A stretch of 64,000 bases of DNA from Bacillus sp. sid0103 (GCF_019219025.1 NZ_JAHUWN010000016.1:83736-147735); one strand, 5' to 3'; positions 18,676-26,942 are shown, counted from the first letter of the stretch. The notes: generated from the sequence alone by a model not told the origin. Program-made: numbers and translations.

Positions 18676-19578
18676 ATGCTAAATTTACCTAAAAAGGTCA
18701 CAATTATCGAAGTCGGCCCTCGTGATGGGCTTCAAAATGAAAAGTTATTTGTACCAACTGATATTAAAAAACAATTTATTGGAGGATTAAGGAAGGCTGG
18801 TCTTCAGGAAATGGAGCTCACGTCGTTTGTGTCACCGAAATGGGTGCCTCAAATGAGTGATGCTGCTGAAATTGTAGCTGACTGCCTTGATGCTGATGGT
18901 AGAAATATTGTTCTAGCTCCGAACCGTAAAGGGATCGACAGGGTATACTCTACCGATTGCCAAGCTGTTGCTGTGTTTGTTGGCGTCAGCAATAGCTTTA
19001 ATCTTAAAAATATTAATAAATCAACAAAGGATAGTATGGCGGAATTGAAACCGATCATCATTGAATTAAAAAATAAGAATTATTTTGTCCGAGCCTGCAT
19101 ATCTACAGCTTTTTATTGTCCATATGAGGGGAAAATCGATGAGAGTGATACGATAAAGCTTTGCCAGGAATTTGTTGACGCCGGTGTCGATGAATTAAGT
19201 GTTGCCGATACCATCGGGATGGCAACCCCCGACGAAAGCTTTGCTTTATTTTCTCAATTAATAAATCTTTTTCCTCATACACTCTTAACCGCACATTTTC
19301 ATGACACAAGAAAGCTCGCCCTTGCGAACATTTTAGCATCTCTCCAGGCAGGAATCGATCGGTTTGATACGTCTGCCGGCGGCTTGGGCGGTTGTCCATT
19401 TGCACCTGGTGCTTCTGGAAATGTAGCAACGGAGGATGTGGTTTATATGCTTGAACGAATGGGGATTGATACTGGGGTTGATTTGAATCAACTGATCGAT
19501 GCGATTGAGGTCGTACGTCCTCATCTTTCCAGGCAAATTGAAAGTGGATACTATCGCCTTCATGCGCAAACTGTCTAA
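18676..19578 (+). CDS. Hydroxymethylglutaryl-CoA lyase
   Basis: It splits HMG-CoA to acetoacetate and acetyl-CoA, the last dedicated step of leucine catabolism. The 300-residue TIM-barrel protein has EVGPRDGLQNE near residue 12 (metal Asp and catalytic Arg), TAHFHDTRKLALAN near 205 (metal His pair) and the catalytic Cys loop GGLGGCPFAPGASGN near 239. GGAGGTGG lies 9 bases before the ATG. Its acetoacetate product is the substrate of the divergent scoAB-thiolase operon. Confidence 0.95.
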   Translation: MLNLPKKVTIIEVGPRDGLQNEKLFVPTDIKKQFIGGLRKAGLQEMELTSFVSPKWVPQMSDAAEIVADCLDADGRNIVLAPNRKGIDRVYSTDCQAVAVFVGVSNSFNLKNINKSTKDSMAELKPIIIELKNKNYFVRACISTAFYCPYEGKIDESDTIKLCQEFVDAGVDELSVADTIGMATPDESFALFSQLINLFPHTLLTAHFHDTRKLALANILASLQAGIDRFDTSAGGLGGCPFAPGASGNVATEDVVYMLERMGIDTGVDLNQLIDAIEVVRPHLSRQIESGYYRLHAQTV

Positions 19579-19592
19579 ATTTACTTTCTGTG

Positions 19593-19656
19593 AATAATCA
19601 GTCTTCTACTAATGCATCTTATTAATTGAGACTAGCTTGAAGGGAGACTGATTATT
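19593..19656 (+). repeat. Leader inverted repeat before the 47-residue ORF
   Basis: AATAATCAGTC (19593-19603) and GACTGATTATT (19646-19656) are perfect 11-base inverted arms separated by 42 bases. The right arm ends exactly at the TTG start of the small ORF and partly covers its ribosome site. Confidence 0.55.
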
Positions 19657-19800
19657 TTGAGCCAAAAACGTGATAAAGGTTCCAGTCAAAAAGGAAAAAA
19701 CTATGCTGACACAGCAGGTGGAGGGCAGCGGGTAATGGCCGCTGAAGAAGTCGAAAAAGCCATCCACCCTACCAAAAGACAAAACTCAGAGCAATCATAA
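19657..19800 (+). CDS. Small hydrophilic protein of unknown function
   Basis: This 47-codon ORF starts with TTG and has AGGGAG upstream. The product starts MSQKRDKGSSQKGKNYADT and is basic, hydrophilic and glycine-rich in the middle, without membrane or signal segments. It is not recognised. Support is the ribosome site, the hairpin that ends at its start, and the fact that a repeat and terminator follow it as after other genes here. A non-coding leader is possible. Confidence 0.45.
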   Translation: MSQKRDKGSSQKGKNYADTAGGGQRVMAAEEVEKAIHPTKRQNSEQS

Positions 19801-19813
19801 CTTTTAAACTCAA

Positions 19814-19992
19814 GGCTGTGTCAATGGTTATTGCTGATATTTTAGCCATGTTGATTGGAACGGATACAGCGAGACTCCTGCGGGAGTACGGGGCTGGTGA
19901 GAACCCACAGGTGCTATGCGCCGAGGAGGCGGTTAGTACCCGCGAACCGCACGCGCCTGGAGAGCAAATCAACATCCGAGAAGAGCACAGCC
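19814..19992 (+). repeat. MITE-like repeat, copy 2 (179 bp)
   Basis: This is the reverse complement of copy 1, with ends GGCTGTGTCAATG and AGAGCACAGCC and the same internal GTTGATTGGAACGGATACAG and CGAACCGCACGCGCCTGGAG segments. It starts 13 bases after the small ORF's stop and ends 6 bases before a terminator, so it lies in a 3' untranslated region. Confidence 0.8.
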
Positions 19993-19998
19993 AAACTC

Positions 19999-20030
19999 AA
20001 AAAGCCGCTCGTTGGTGTCAGCGGCTTTTT
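19999..20030 (+). terminator. Terminator after repeat copy 2
   Basis: AAAAAGCCGCT and AGCGGCTTTTT form an 11-bp stem with a 10-base loop, followed by T5. Confidence 0.85.
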
Positions 20031-20116
20031 CTATGCTAAAATAAAAACTGTTAATTTATGGGCGCTGGGTGCTTATTTTACATATGTTAATATAAATACT
20101 ACGGGAGGTGCCATTA

Positions 20117-21037
20117 ATGAAGAAGGCATTCCGAACCTTGTTCGTCTTGTTGTTTTTCTGGTTATCTCTTGGTTTGTATTTTACAAACCGTCTCATGTAT
20201 ATGAAAAAGAAGGATGAGGATTTAATTTTAAGACGGGAGAAAGAGGCAGGCAGGTATAATCCCGAGGAATTTGAGTCCCTGCCGAAGCGGGAGATTGATA
20301 TTCCTTCCCCTTTTGGTTATATGATTAAAGCTCTTCTTGTTGAACCGCACCAGACCAATCGTTATATTATTATTTCACATGGTGTGACCGAAACGAAAAT
20401 TAATTCGATTAAATACGCGAATCTGTTTTTAGCGCGGGGGTTTAATACGTTAATTTATGACCATCGCCGCCACGGGGAATCCGGCGGCAAAACCACAAGC
20501 TTTGGTCATTATGAAAAATTTGATTTAAAAACTGTCGTCGATTGGCTCAAAAAAGAAAAAGGACCTCAGCTTGAACTCGGAATTCACGGCGAATCGATGG
20601 GGGCCGCTACCATGCTTCTATATGCTGGGCTTCTTGAGGACGGGGCTGATTTTTATATTGCTGATTGTCCATTTTCGGATTTTAAGGAGCAGCTTGCCTA
20701 TTTAATTAAAAAGGATTTTAAGCTCGTCCCTAGTCTTTTATTGCCGATCGGTGATGCACTTTTACGACTCCGAGACAAATATTCGATTCGAAATGTATCG
20801 CCGATTTCGGTTATTGAAAATATCAAACATCCGATTTTGTTTATACACAGCCAAAAGGATGATTTTATTCTCCCGACAATGACAAAGGATTTATTTGAGC
20901 AAAAAAAGGGACCTAAAATGCTTTATTTAGCGGCTAACGGCCGCCATGCCCAGTCATTTAACGAAAACCGGGCTGATTATGAACGAGTGATTGATGAATT
21001 TTTACAAAAGTATGTTGACCATGCGTTGCCAAACTAA
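20117..21037 (+). CDS. yqkD: Alpha/beta hydrolase YqkD
   Basis: This 306-residue serine hydrolase has an N-terminal membrane anchor (residues 5-22), the oxyanion region ISHGVTETK, the nucleophile elbow GIHGESMGAAT near residue 155, and a C-terminal His in NGRHAQSF near 275. The ATG at 20117 follows GGGAGG; the in-frame GTG at 20108 overlaps that site. It resembles B. subtilis YqkD. The substrate is unknown. Confidence 0.92.
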   Translation: MKKAFRTLFVLLFFWLSLGLYFTNRLMYMKKKDEDLILRREKEAGRYNPEEFESLPKREIDIPSPFGYMIKALLVEPHQTNRYIIISHGVTETKINSIKYANLFLARGFNTLIYDHRRHGESGGKTTSFGHYEKFDLKTVVDWLKKEKGPQLELGIHGESMGAATMLLYAGLLEDGADFYIADCPFSDFKEQLAYLIKKDFKLVPSLLLPIGDALLRLRDKYSIRNVSPISVIENIKHPILFIHSQKDDFILPTMTKDLFEQKKGPKMLYLAANGRHAQSFNENRADYERVIDEFLQKYVDHALPN

Positions 21038-21070
21038 AAACAGACTGTCCAAAATGGATCAGTCTGTTTT
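21036..21070. terminator. Bidirectional terminator between yqkD and yqkB
   Basis: AAAACAGACTG and CAGTCTGTTTT arms enclose 12 bases between convergent genes, with T runs on both strands. Confidence 0.9.
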
Positions 21071-21391
21071 TTCTTTGATTATTAAACTCATATGGCCATT
21101 TAGGATTTGCTGCGGGCTTTTTAGTTGAAAGCAATTAGCCGTAGGGGAAAAATCAATTTTCATTTGCTCATCAAAAAAAACAGTTTTTGATTTTTCTACA
21201 TAAATCGCTCGCTCATTTGTCTCAATCGCGATATCTGTAGTTTCTAATTCTGGGATAAACCACAAAGCCACTACTCCATTTACGGCACAACCACAACCGT
21301 CGGTATCGTATTTTAGTTTTAAGTACCCTTCTCGACCATTGATTCTCTCATTTATTTTTTCAGCTGCCGCTGTAGTTATCGTTATCTCCAA
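21059..21391 (-). CDS. yqkB: HesB/IscA-like protein YqkB
   Basis: This 110-residue protein has the HesB-like fold pattern with LKLKYDTDGCGCAVNGV near residue 30, where two cysteines can bind iron or an Fe-S cluster. It matches B. subtilis YqkB in length when started at the TTG at 21391 (GAGGGGAG upstream); the longer ORF has no homology in its first 35 residues. The precise role is unknown. The divergent neighbour encodes a broken CDGSH iron-sulfur protein. Confidence 0.88.
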   Translation of the reverse strand: MEITITTAAAEKINERINGREGYLKLKYDTDGCGCAVNGVVALWFIPELETTDIAIETNERAIYVEKSKTVFFDEQMKIDFSPTANCFQLKSPQQILNGHMSLIIKEKTD

Positions 21392-21541
21392 GTTTATTGC
21401 TCCCCTCTTTTTTAGCATATGGTGATTGTACCACAGGTTTGGTAAAGTTGTTTCTTCTTTGCTTATGGATTTAGTTGCTTTTTCCTTCTCTTCCATTTAA
21501 TCTCATAATTATTAGGAATTTAAAATAAAGGGGTGCTTTTC

Positions 21542-21747
21542 ATGTCAAGAACACAAATCAAAGTAAACGATAACGGGTCACTGAGAATTACAGGTGATGT
21601 AGAATTATTAGATGGCGAAGGCAACGTCTATACAACAAAGCATCCTTTTCCCTCTGCCGCTGTGGTTTATCCAATAATAAACCATTTTGCGACGGCTCGC
21701 ATAAAGGAAAATTTCAATCCCAGGTGCGGGTGCCTAAAGAAGAATAA
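21542..21747 (+). pseudogene. CDGSH iron-sulfur domain protein, frameshifted
   Basis: Translation from ATG 21542 gives RITGDVELLDGEGNVYTTKHPF in frame. The CDGSH motif CRCGLSNNKPFCDGSHKGKF and the natural stop lie in the -1 frame. One missing T in the T4 run at 21646-21649 (CCTTTTCCC) explains it: with T5 a complete 68-residue CDGSH protein results, including all three Cys and the His cluster ligands. It may be a real mutation, a homopolymer error in the sequence, or ribosomal slippage. Confidence 0.85.
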
Positions 21748-21755
21748 GCAACAAC

Positions 21756-21784
21756 AGAGCGGCTTCATAATACGAAGCCGCTCT
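21756..21784. terminator. Bidirectional terminator, CDGSH gene / YolD-like gene
   Basis: AGAGCGGCTTC and GAAGCCGCTCT form a perfect 11-bp stem with a 7-base loop between convergent genes. The T tail is short. Confidence 0.8.
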
Positions 21785-21786
21785 TT

Positions 21787-22122
21787 CTATACTTCTGTCA
21801 GCCGGATATCAGCAATGGCATCCATCGGAATCCGGTGCACTTCTTCAAAGCGGTCTATCACATGAAGCCTCTGTGCCAGTTCGTCCCAGTAATGGATTTT
21901 GCCAATCACGATTTCGTAGTTCCGATTCCGGTAATGGGTGATTGTCACGTACTGATCATATTCAATCGCTTCGGACAAGATCTCGTTCATCAGTTCCAGC
22001 TGCTGTTCATCCATCTCTCGTTTCTGCTCGTACAGATCCTCTTTCACCCAATCCCTGAGCAATTTCACGTGCTCAGGAAGCATCATCGACGTCCATTTTA
22101 TCCTTCCGCGGTCACGAATCAT
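21787..22122 (-). CDS. yqjX: YolD-like protein YqjX
   Basis: This 111-residue protein has the YolD family features: IRDRGRIKWTSMMLPEHV at the N-terminus, a helical middle, and a C-terminal beta region with HYWDELAQRLHV. YolD-like genes are regularly paired with UvrX/DinB-type polymerases and regulated with them. It follows uvrX after 35 bases and should share its SOS promoter. The molecular role is unknown. Confidence 0.9.
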   Translation of the reverse strand: MIRDRGRIKWTSMMLPEHVKLLRDWVKEDLYEQKREMDEQQLELMNEILSEAIEYDQYVTITHYRNRNYEIVIGKIHYWDELAQRLHVIDRFEEVHRIPMDAIADIRLTEV

Positions 22123-22157
22123 ACGCCTTTCCTTCTTTCCATACTAACAAAATTCAA

Positions 22158-23417
22158 CTATCTTTTATGTCCTCCAACTAACGTCGCTCGATGCCTTGCC
22201 GTTCCAGCAGCTGTATAAGAAACAGCACGCAACAAGGACCCTGAGCCAAAACGTCTGCGAACCGTATCTACCACATAGCCAAGTTCTCGCCTCTTATAGG
22301 CACCCATGTCGAAAAGATCAAGCTGCAGTTCACGGTCATCAACAATATTACTGATGGCAATCGAGATTTGCCGCACCGTCTTTCCGGAGTAATGCTCATG
22401 AAATAATTCAAGACAGACACGATAAAGCTCCATCGTCACATTCGTTGGCTGACCGATTGTTCTAGAGCGATGAAAACCGCCGCCAAACTCGTCTTGGCTG
22501 TAGCCAACTCCGAGGCTAATCGTTCGCCCTGCCTTTCGATGCGTCCGTGCCCGCCTTGCGACTTCCTCACACATTTCTAAAATGACCGTCTTAATTTCCG
22601 CTTCTTCCTTATAGTCCCTTAACAGAATTTGACTTTTTCCGAAGCTAATCTGTCCCTGGATAAGCGGTGCCCCCAAATCAGAAAGGTCGACACCCCAAGC
22701 ATGATAATAAAGCTGATTCCCCATGATGCCGAATTTCTTTTCTAACTTTTCTAAATCATAGCGGGCCAGTTGACCGACAGTAAAAATGCCCATTCCATTT
22801 AATGTTTTTTCAACGCGTCTGCCAATCCCCCACATTTCCCTGAGCGGCGACACATTCCAAAGCTTTGTTTGAACATCTTCATATGTCCATTCCACCACTC
22901 CTTTTTTCTTAGCATCAAGGTCAAGACAAAGTTTCGACAGTAACATGTTAGGACCTATTCCAACAGCACATGGCAGTTGAAACTCCCGCTCAATATCATC
23001 CTTTATTTTTTGGGCAATCGTTTGGGCATCCCCCCATAAATGAATAGCACCATCGACTTTAATAAAGCTTTCATCCACGCTATAGACATGGATGGCTTCT
23101 TTTGGAACATAGCGGTTAAATACACGGGAAATTTCTGTGGCAATGCGCAAATACGTTGCCATTTTGGGCTCAACAATTTGAATCCTAGGGTCTTTGGGAA
23201 TCTCGAACATCCGGGAACCCGTTTTGATGCCAAATTCTTTTTTCATCCGCGGCGAAGCAGCAAGGACAATACTTCCCTGCCGCTCTTTTTGACCGACCAC
23301 AGCTAGATAACACTCCATAGGATCAAGCCCCTGCATGACAGCCGAACAACTGGCATAGAAGCTCTTCATGTCCACACATAAAATTTTATTTTGCGGCAGT
23401 GCGCTGTAATCCACCAT
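22158..23417 (-). CDS. uvrX: Y-family DNA polymerase, UvrX/YqjW type
   Basis: This 419-residue translesion polymerase (DinP/UmuC-like) has catalytic motifs CVDMKSFYAS near residue 14 and YSVDESFIKVDG near 112, a helix-hairpin-helix WGIGRRVEKTLNGMG near 200, and a possible beta-clamp motif LQLDLFD near 372. It is the B. subtilis YqjW/UvrX group, distinct from the Pol IV paralogue at 32 kb. Two LexA boxes lie upstream, so it is expected to be induced by DNA damage with the YolD-like partner. Confidence 0.93.
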   Translation of the reverse strand: MVDYSALPQNKILCVDMKSFYASCSAVMQGLDPMECYLAVVGQKERQGSIVLAASPRMKKEFGIKTGSRMFEIPKDPRIQIVEPKMATYLRIATEISRVFNRYVPKEAIHVYSVDESFIKVDGAIHLWGDAQTIAQKIKDDIEREFQLPCAVGIGPNMLLSKLCLDLDAKKKGVVEWTYEDVQTKLWNVSPLREMWGIGRRVEKTLNGMGIFTVGQLARYDLEKLEKKFGIMGNQLYYHAWGVDLSDLGAPLIQGQISFGKSQILLRDYKEEAEIKTVILEMCEEVARRARTHRKAGRTISLGVGYSQDEFGGGFHRSRTIGQPTNVTMELYRVCLELFHEHYSGKTVRQISIAISNIVDDRELQLDLFDMGAYKRRELGYVVDTVRRRFGSGSLLRAVSYTAAGTARHRATLVGGHKR

Positions 23418-23442
23418 GACTTATCCCCCACAACTCAAATAT

Positions 23443-23456
23443 CGAACATTCGTTCC
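23443..23456. promoter_or_regulatory. LexA (DinR) box 1 before uvrX
   Basis: CGAACATTCGTTCC contains the core GAACNNNNGTTC exactly, 26 bases upstream of uvrX. Confidence 0.8.
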
Positions 23457-23481
23457 TTTTTATTATATTCATTATCATAAG

Positions 23482-23495
23482 CGAATATGCGTTCG
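23482..23495. promoter_or_regulatory. LexA (DinR) box 2 before uvrX
   Basis: CGAATATGCGTTCG matches the box with one core change (T for C). It is 38 bases from box 1 centre to centre, so the two lie on roughly opposite helical phases or flank the promoter. Confidence 0.6.
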
Positions 23496-23551
23496 TATTC
23501 AATGGAAATTTTTTTTACACTTTTCTCGTTTATGGAAGTTGAAGAAAAAAT

Positions 23552-23557
23552 AGTATA
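23552..23557 (+). promoter_or_regulatory. -10 of the yqzH-like gene
   Basis: TATAAT lies about 22 bases before the ATG at 23579. The upstream ATG of the longer ORF overlaps this -10, so it cannot be a translated start. No good -35 is seen. Confidence 0.5.
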
Positions 23558-23578
23558 ATGTTTGTGAGGTGCATGTTT

Positions 23579-23770
23579 ATGGATAAAAAACTAGTAGTTA
23601 AGATGATCAAAAATTGTTTTAAACAATATTATGAAGCGGACTCTATGCCGATTGGCGAAAAGGATTTGGAAGAGATTACCAAACGAATTTTCCAATTAAA
23701 AGAGGAGGAACCGACTGCAGACTTATATGAAGTCATAAATGATACAGTGTATGAATTTTTAACAGGCTGA
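23579..23770 (+). CDS. yqzH: YqzH-like small protein
   Basis: This 63-residue acidic protein is mostly helical, with KEEEPTADLYEVINDTVYEFLTG at the C-terminus. It is divergent from uvrX, where YqzH-family genes occur in Bacillus. The ATG at 23579 is preceded by GAGGTG; the longer start at 23558 lies within the promoter. Function is unknown. The intergenic LexA boxes could also affect it. Confidence 0.75.
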   Translation: MDKKLVVKMIKNCFKQYYEADSMPIGEKDLEEITKRIFQLKEEEPTADLYEVINDTVYEFLTG

Positions 23771-23785
23771 CTGTACCGCAAAAAA

Positions 23786-23812
23786 CAAAAAAAGCCCCAG
23801 ATAGAGAGGCTT
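23786..23812 (-). terminator. Terminator after yqjQ
   Basis: On the minus strand GAAGCC and GGGCTT arms with an 11-base loop are followed by T7, just after the yqjQ stop. Confidence 0.7.
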
Positions 23813-23823
23813 CCACGTAATGT

Positions 23824-24621
23824 CTATTTCTGATTAAAAGCACGTCTGCCAAGCCGCTCAAATAGCCTAGGGAAGAGTACGTACACAACGCTTCCCATAT
23901 TCATCCAACGCGGCAAATTGATCTCCCTTGTTTTCGTCAGCATGCTGTCGACGACCTTCTGGGCGACATACTCGGGCTTGAGCATAATTCTCTGTACATT
24001 TTTAACATAGGTGCCTTTTTCGTCGGCAATATTAAAAAAGTTAGTGGCAATTGGCCCAGGATTCACTGAGGTCACTTGTACATTATAATCAGCAAGCTCC
24101 ATTCGCAGTGAGTTTGTGTAACCAAGCACGGCATGCTTCGAGGCTGAATAAACACTTGATTTGGGAGTGGCAATCTTCCCCGCCTGTGAGGCAATATTAA
24201 TAATATGGCCAAAACGCCTTTCACGCATTTTCGGCAGCACCATGCTTGTGCAAGCCATAAGCCCAACCACATTGACATCAAACATGCCTTTAATTTCATC
24301 CAATGTCGCCAAGTGAGCTTCACGGAAAATTCCAAAGCCGGCATTATTGACAAGGATATCAATATCACCAATTGTATCGAAAATCAGTTGGAAAACCGTC
24401 TGCACCTGAGCTGTGTCCGACACATCCAGCTGAAAAAAATCCACTTTAACCTGATGCTTTTGCTGTAATTCAGTTTGCAACTGCTCGAGCTTACCGATAC
24501 TCCGGGCTAATAGCACCAGATTGGCCCCGCTTGATGCACAAAGCTTGGCGATTTCCGCACCGATTCCTCCCGATGCACCAGTGATCACGATCGTTTTACC
24601 CTTTAATTGTTCCCTAACCAT
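23824..24621 (-). CDS. yqjQ: Short-chain dehydrogenase YqjQ
   Basis: This 265-residue SDR oxidoreductase has the nucleotide site TGASGGIGAE near residue 15, NNAGFG near 92 and the catalytic YSASKHA near 158 with Ser about 13 residues before. The C-terminus is rich in basic and hydrophobic residues. It follows yqjP by 30 bases, the same pair as in B. subtilis. The substrate is unknown. Confidence 0.93.
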   Translation of the reverse strand: MVREQLKGKTIVITGASGGIGAEIAKLCASSGANLVLLARSIGKLEQLQTELQQKHQVKVDFFQLDVSDTAQVQTVFQLIFDTIGDIDILVNNAGFGIFREAHLATLDEIKGMFDVNVVGLMACTSMVLPKMRERRFGHIINIASQAGKIATPKSSVYSASKHAVLGYTNSLRMELADYNVQVTSVNPGPIATNFFNIADEKGTYVKNVQRIMLKPEYVAQKVVDSMLTKTREINLPRWMNMGSVVYVLFPRLFERLGRRAFNQK

Positions 24622-24651
24622 TTTTTACACCTCATCTGAGTTGATCCACTG

Positions 24652-25614
24652 TTAAAGCTTTGCTTGATAAAGAACGGGATTTGTACCCTTACTAATAATC
24701 TCCCCGATTGATGATAGATAGTCAAGTTGTGCGACAGTTTCTGAAATTGTCAACATCAGTTCGCGCTGATAAACAGATGGAAACAGGCGTTTACAAATTT
24801 CAAAGACGGTAAGTTCTTCTTCTTTTAACCAGCAGTGGACCGTCATTGCCCGTTCATGTTGGCGAATCAATCGTTTATCAACCAACTCTGCTAACTTGTA
24901 AACTTCTTCACCATGACCTGTGTAGACACATTGAATGGGATACGCAAGCAATTTTTTCATCGAGTCATTATGCTGCAGTTGTGGTTTTGGCCTTTCAGTT
25001 TCACCTGGGGCTGGCGGTTCGAGCAATGGATTCGGAGAAATATGAGCTAAGATTAAATCTCCGCCAATTAAAATTCCATCCTTTTCCCGGTAGAGTGCAA
25101 TGTGACCTTGAGCGTGACCCGGCGTTTCTATTACTTTCCACTCATTTAATCCAGGAGGTATCATCCCCTCAACTAGATGTCCCGTCAACGAGCGGTTACA
25201 AGAATACTTCATTGATTTCCTTAATTTAGCCAACAACGAAAAATACTCCTCAGGGAGACCGAACTTAAAAAAATGTTTACGGAAGAATTCTTCTTGTTCT
25301 TGAAAAAAAGCTTCGGTTGGATGAATCCATCGTTCATTCAGATAATGGCCATATATTTCTAAGGAATCTGGAAAAAAGTCAAGCATCCCAACATGGTCAG
25401 GGTGATGATGAGTTAGAATGACCTGCTCGATATCATCCGGACTTAAGCCTAGCTCCCCCAATTGCTCCTTAAATGACATCCAGGACTGTTCCGTTTTTAC
25501 GCCCGCATCCACAAGTGTTAGTCGTTCGCCTTTAATCAAATAGACGTTGACATCCCCGACCGCAAAAGGAGTCGGCACCGTAATTTTTGCAATTCCGTCT
25601 TTCCATTTTGTCAT
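24652..25614 (-). CDS. yqjP: Metallo-beta-lactamase-fold hydrolase YqjP
   Basis: This 320-residue MBL-fold hydrolase has the metal motif THHHPDHVG near residue 68, ETPGHAQGHIAL near 164, IGGDLIL near 180 and a later GHGEE His. It matches B. subtilis YqjP in place and length. The C-terminal winged-helix-like extension (about 255-320) resembles that of LACTB2-type hydrolases. The substrate is unknown. Confidence 0.92.
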   Translation of the reverse strand: MTKWKDGIAKITVPTPFAVGDVNVYLIKGERLTLVDAGVKTEQSWMSFKEQLGELGLSPDDIEQVILTHHHPDHVGMLDFFPDSLEIYGHYLNERWIHPTEAFFQEQEEFFRKHFFKFGLPEEYFSLLAKLRKSMKYSCNRSLTGHLVEGMIPPGLNEWKVIETPGHAQGHIALYREKDGILIGGDLILAHISPNPLLEPPAPGETERPKPQLQHNDSMKKLLAYPIQCVYTGHGEEVYKLAELVDKRLIRQHERAMTVHCWLKEEELTVFEICKRLFPSVYQRELMLTISETVAQLDYLSSIGEIISKGTNPVLYQAKL

Positions 25615-25778
25615 TACATTATCCCCTTAACATTATTGTCAAATAAAGAATCCATTGATATAGATATGAGCATTATGTGACATTTATTATATATACTAAA
25701 GTGTAGCGACTTTTTGACCAATTGTCATTATTTTCCCATAATTTTTTAGAAAAAATAAAAAATTCAATAAATTAACTA

Positions 25779-25808
25779 TTGACAGATAGGTTGTTTATCT
25801 AGCATAAT
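25779..25808 (+). promoter_or_regulatory. SigA promoter of the proI T-box leader
   Basis: TTGACA (25779-25784) is a perfect -35 and CATAAT (25803-25808) a good -10, with an 18-base spacer. It lies directly before the T-box leader. Confidence 0.75.
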
Positions 25809-25825
25809 CTAATAAAATTTGATTC

Positions 25826-26066
25826 GTTAAAGCGATGAATAAGGCCAGTAAATGAGAAATGGCGCAAGAGAGTGAAGTTCGACGGCTGAAAGACTTCACC
25901 GCCCTCTTAATCATTGAACCTACCTTAGGAGCACTTAGGAAAACCTAACGCATCTCCGGCGTTATCGGAGTCGAGTGAACCCTTCTTGAAATGTAAGCGA
26001 GGGTAAATGAAGGTGGTACCACGGAAGCTAAACCTTTCGTCCTTTATGGATGAAGGGTTTTTTTGT
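25826..26066 (+). ncRNA. T-box riboswitch (proline) upstream of proI
   Basis: The conserved T-box AAGGTGGTACCACGG is at 26010-26024 and a terminator follows (AACCTTTC with GAAGGGTT, then T7, 26030-26065). Stem I features are visible: AGCGATGAATAAGG at the base, GCTGAAAG in the distal loop, and on the 3' side GAA followed by CCT (25919-25921), a proline codon in the usual specifier context. Uncharged tRNA-Pro should favour antitermination and so raise ProI. Confidence 0.92.
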
Positions 26067-26096
26067 TTTTATCGACAAAATAAAGGAGGAACAATC

Positions 26097-26942
26097 ATGA
26101 AAAAAATAGCAATTGTTGGTGCAGGATCAATGGCTGAAGCATTCATTTCAGGAATTCTTGAAAATGGTTTTATTGATAAAAAAAATATTTGGATTACAAA
26201 CAATTCAAATCAAGAAAGATTATCTAATTTAGAAACTCGTTATGGAATTCGAACGACCTATAATTTGAATGAACTGTTTGATCAAGCTGACATTGTAATG
26301 TTAGCAATGAAACCAAAGGACGTCGCGTCTGCGATTCAATCGATTCGTGAACACTTAACTGAGCAAATGCTTGTCGTCTCTGTCTTAGCAGGTGTATCGA
26401 TGGATACGATTGAAACGTTGGCAAGAATACCACTTGCAATTGTAAGGTCAATGCCAAATACCTCGGCTGCTGTTGGAAAGTCGGCCACCGCTGTAGCCGT
26501 AAATCATCGTGTGACACAGCAGCAGTTAGAAACAACCAAGAACCTATTTGGAACCGTTGGCTTGGCATCTTTTGTAGCAGAAGAGCAGTTAGATGCTGTT
26601 ACTGGACTTTCCGGAAGCGGGCCTGCCTACATTTATTATCTAATTGAAGCAATGGAAAAAAGTGCGGTGGAAGTAGGTCTTGAAAAAGAAATGGCTAGTG
26701 AACTAATCGTCCAAACACTCCTTGGTGCAGCAGAAATGGTGAAAAACTCAAGTAAGTCCTCTACCCAGCTTCGTAAAGAAGTAACAAGCCCTGGCGGAAC
26801 AACAGAGGCTGGTATTAGAGTCCTTGAAGAACATGGGGTCCATGAAGCATTCATTTCATGTATCAAAGCAGCAACGGCCCAATCAAAAAAGATGGGCGCC
26901 GAATTAAGTTCTAAGCTTCAGACTGCCGACCAGCCTTCCTAA
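26097..26942 (+). CDS. proI: Pyrroline-5-carboxylate reductase ProI
   Basis: It reduces 1-pyrroline-5-carboxylate to proline with NAD(P)H. The 281-residue protein has the Rossmann start IAIVGAGSMAEAFISGI, VRSMPNTSAAVG near residue 118, and the P5CR signature around SGSGPAYIYYLIEAM (165-180) and SPGGTTEAGI near 226. The ATG at 26097 has AAAGGAGGAAC upstream; the ORF extension covers the T-box leader and is not translated. The proline T-box confirms an anabolic role. Confidence 0.97.
   Translation: MKKIAIVGAGSMAEAFISGILENGFIDKKNIWITNNSNQERLSNLETRYGIRTTYNLNELFDQADIVMLAMKPKDVASAIQSIREHLTEQMLVVSVLAGVSMDTIETLARIPLAIVRSMPNTSAAVGKSATAVAVNHRVTQQQLETTKNLFGTVGLASFVAEEQLDAVTGLSGSGPAYIYYLIEAMEKSAVEVGLEKEMASELIVQTLLGAAEMVKNSSKSSTQLRKEVTSPGGTTEAGIRVLEEHGVHEAFISCIKAATAQSKKMGAELSSKLQTADQPS

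Noticed and set aside
21542..21865. The long plus-strand frame after the frameshift as a real 108-residue protein
   Set aside because: Its second half comes from the wrong frame of the CDGSH region and the antisense of the YolD-like gene and terminator.
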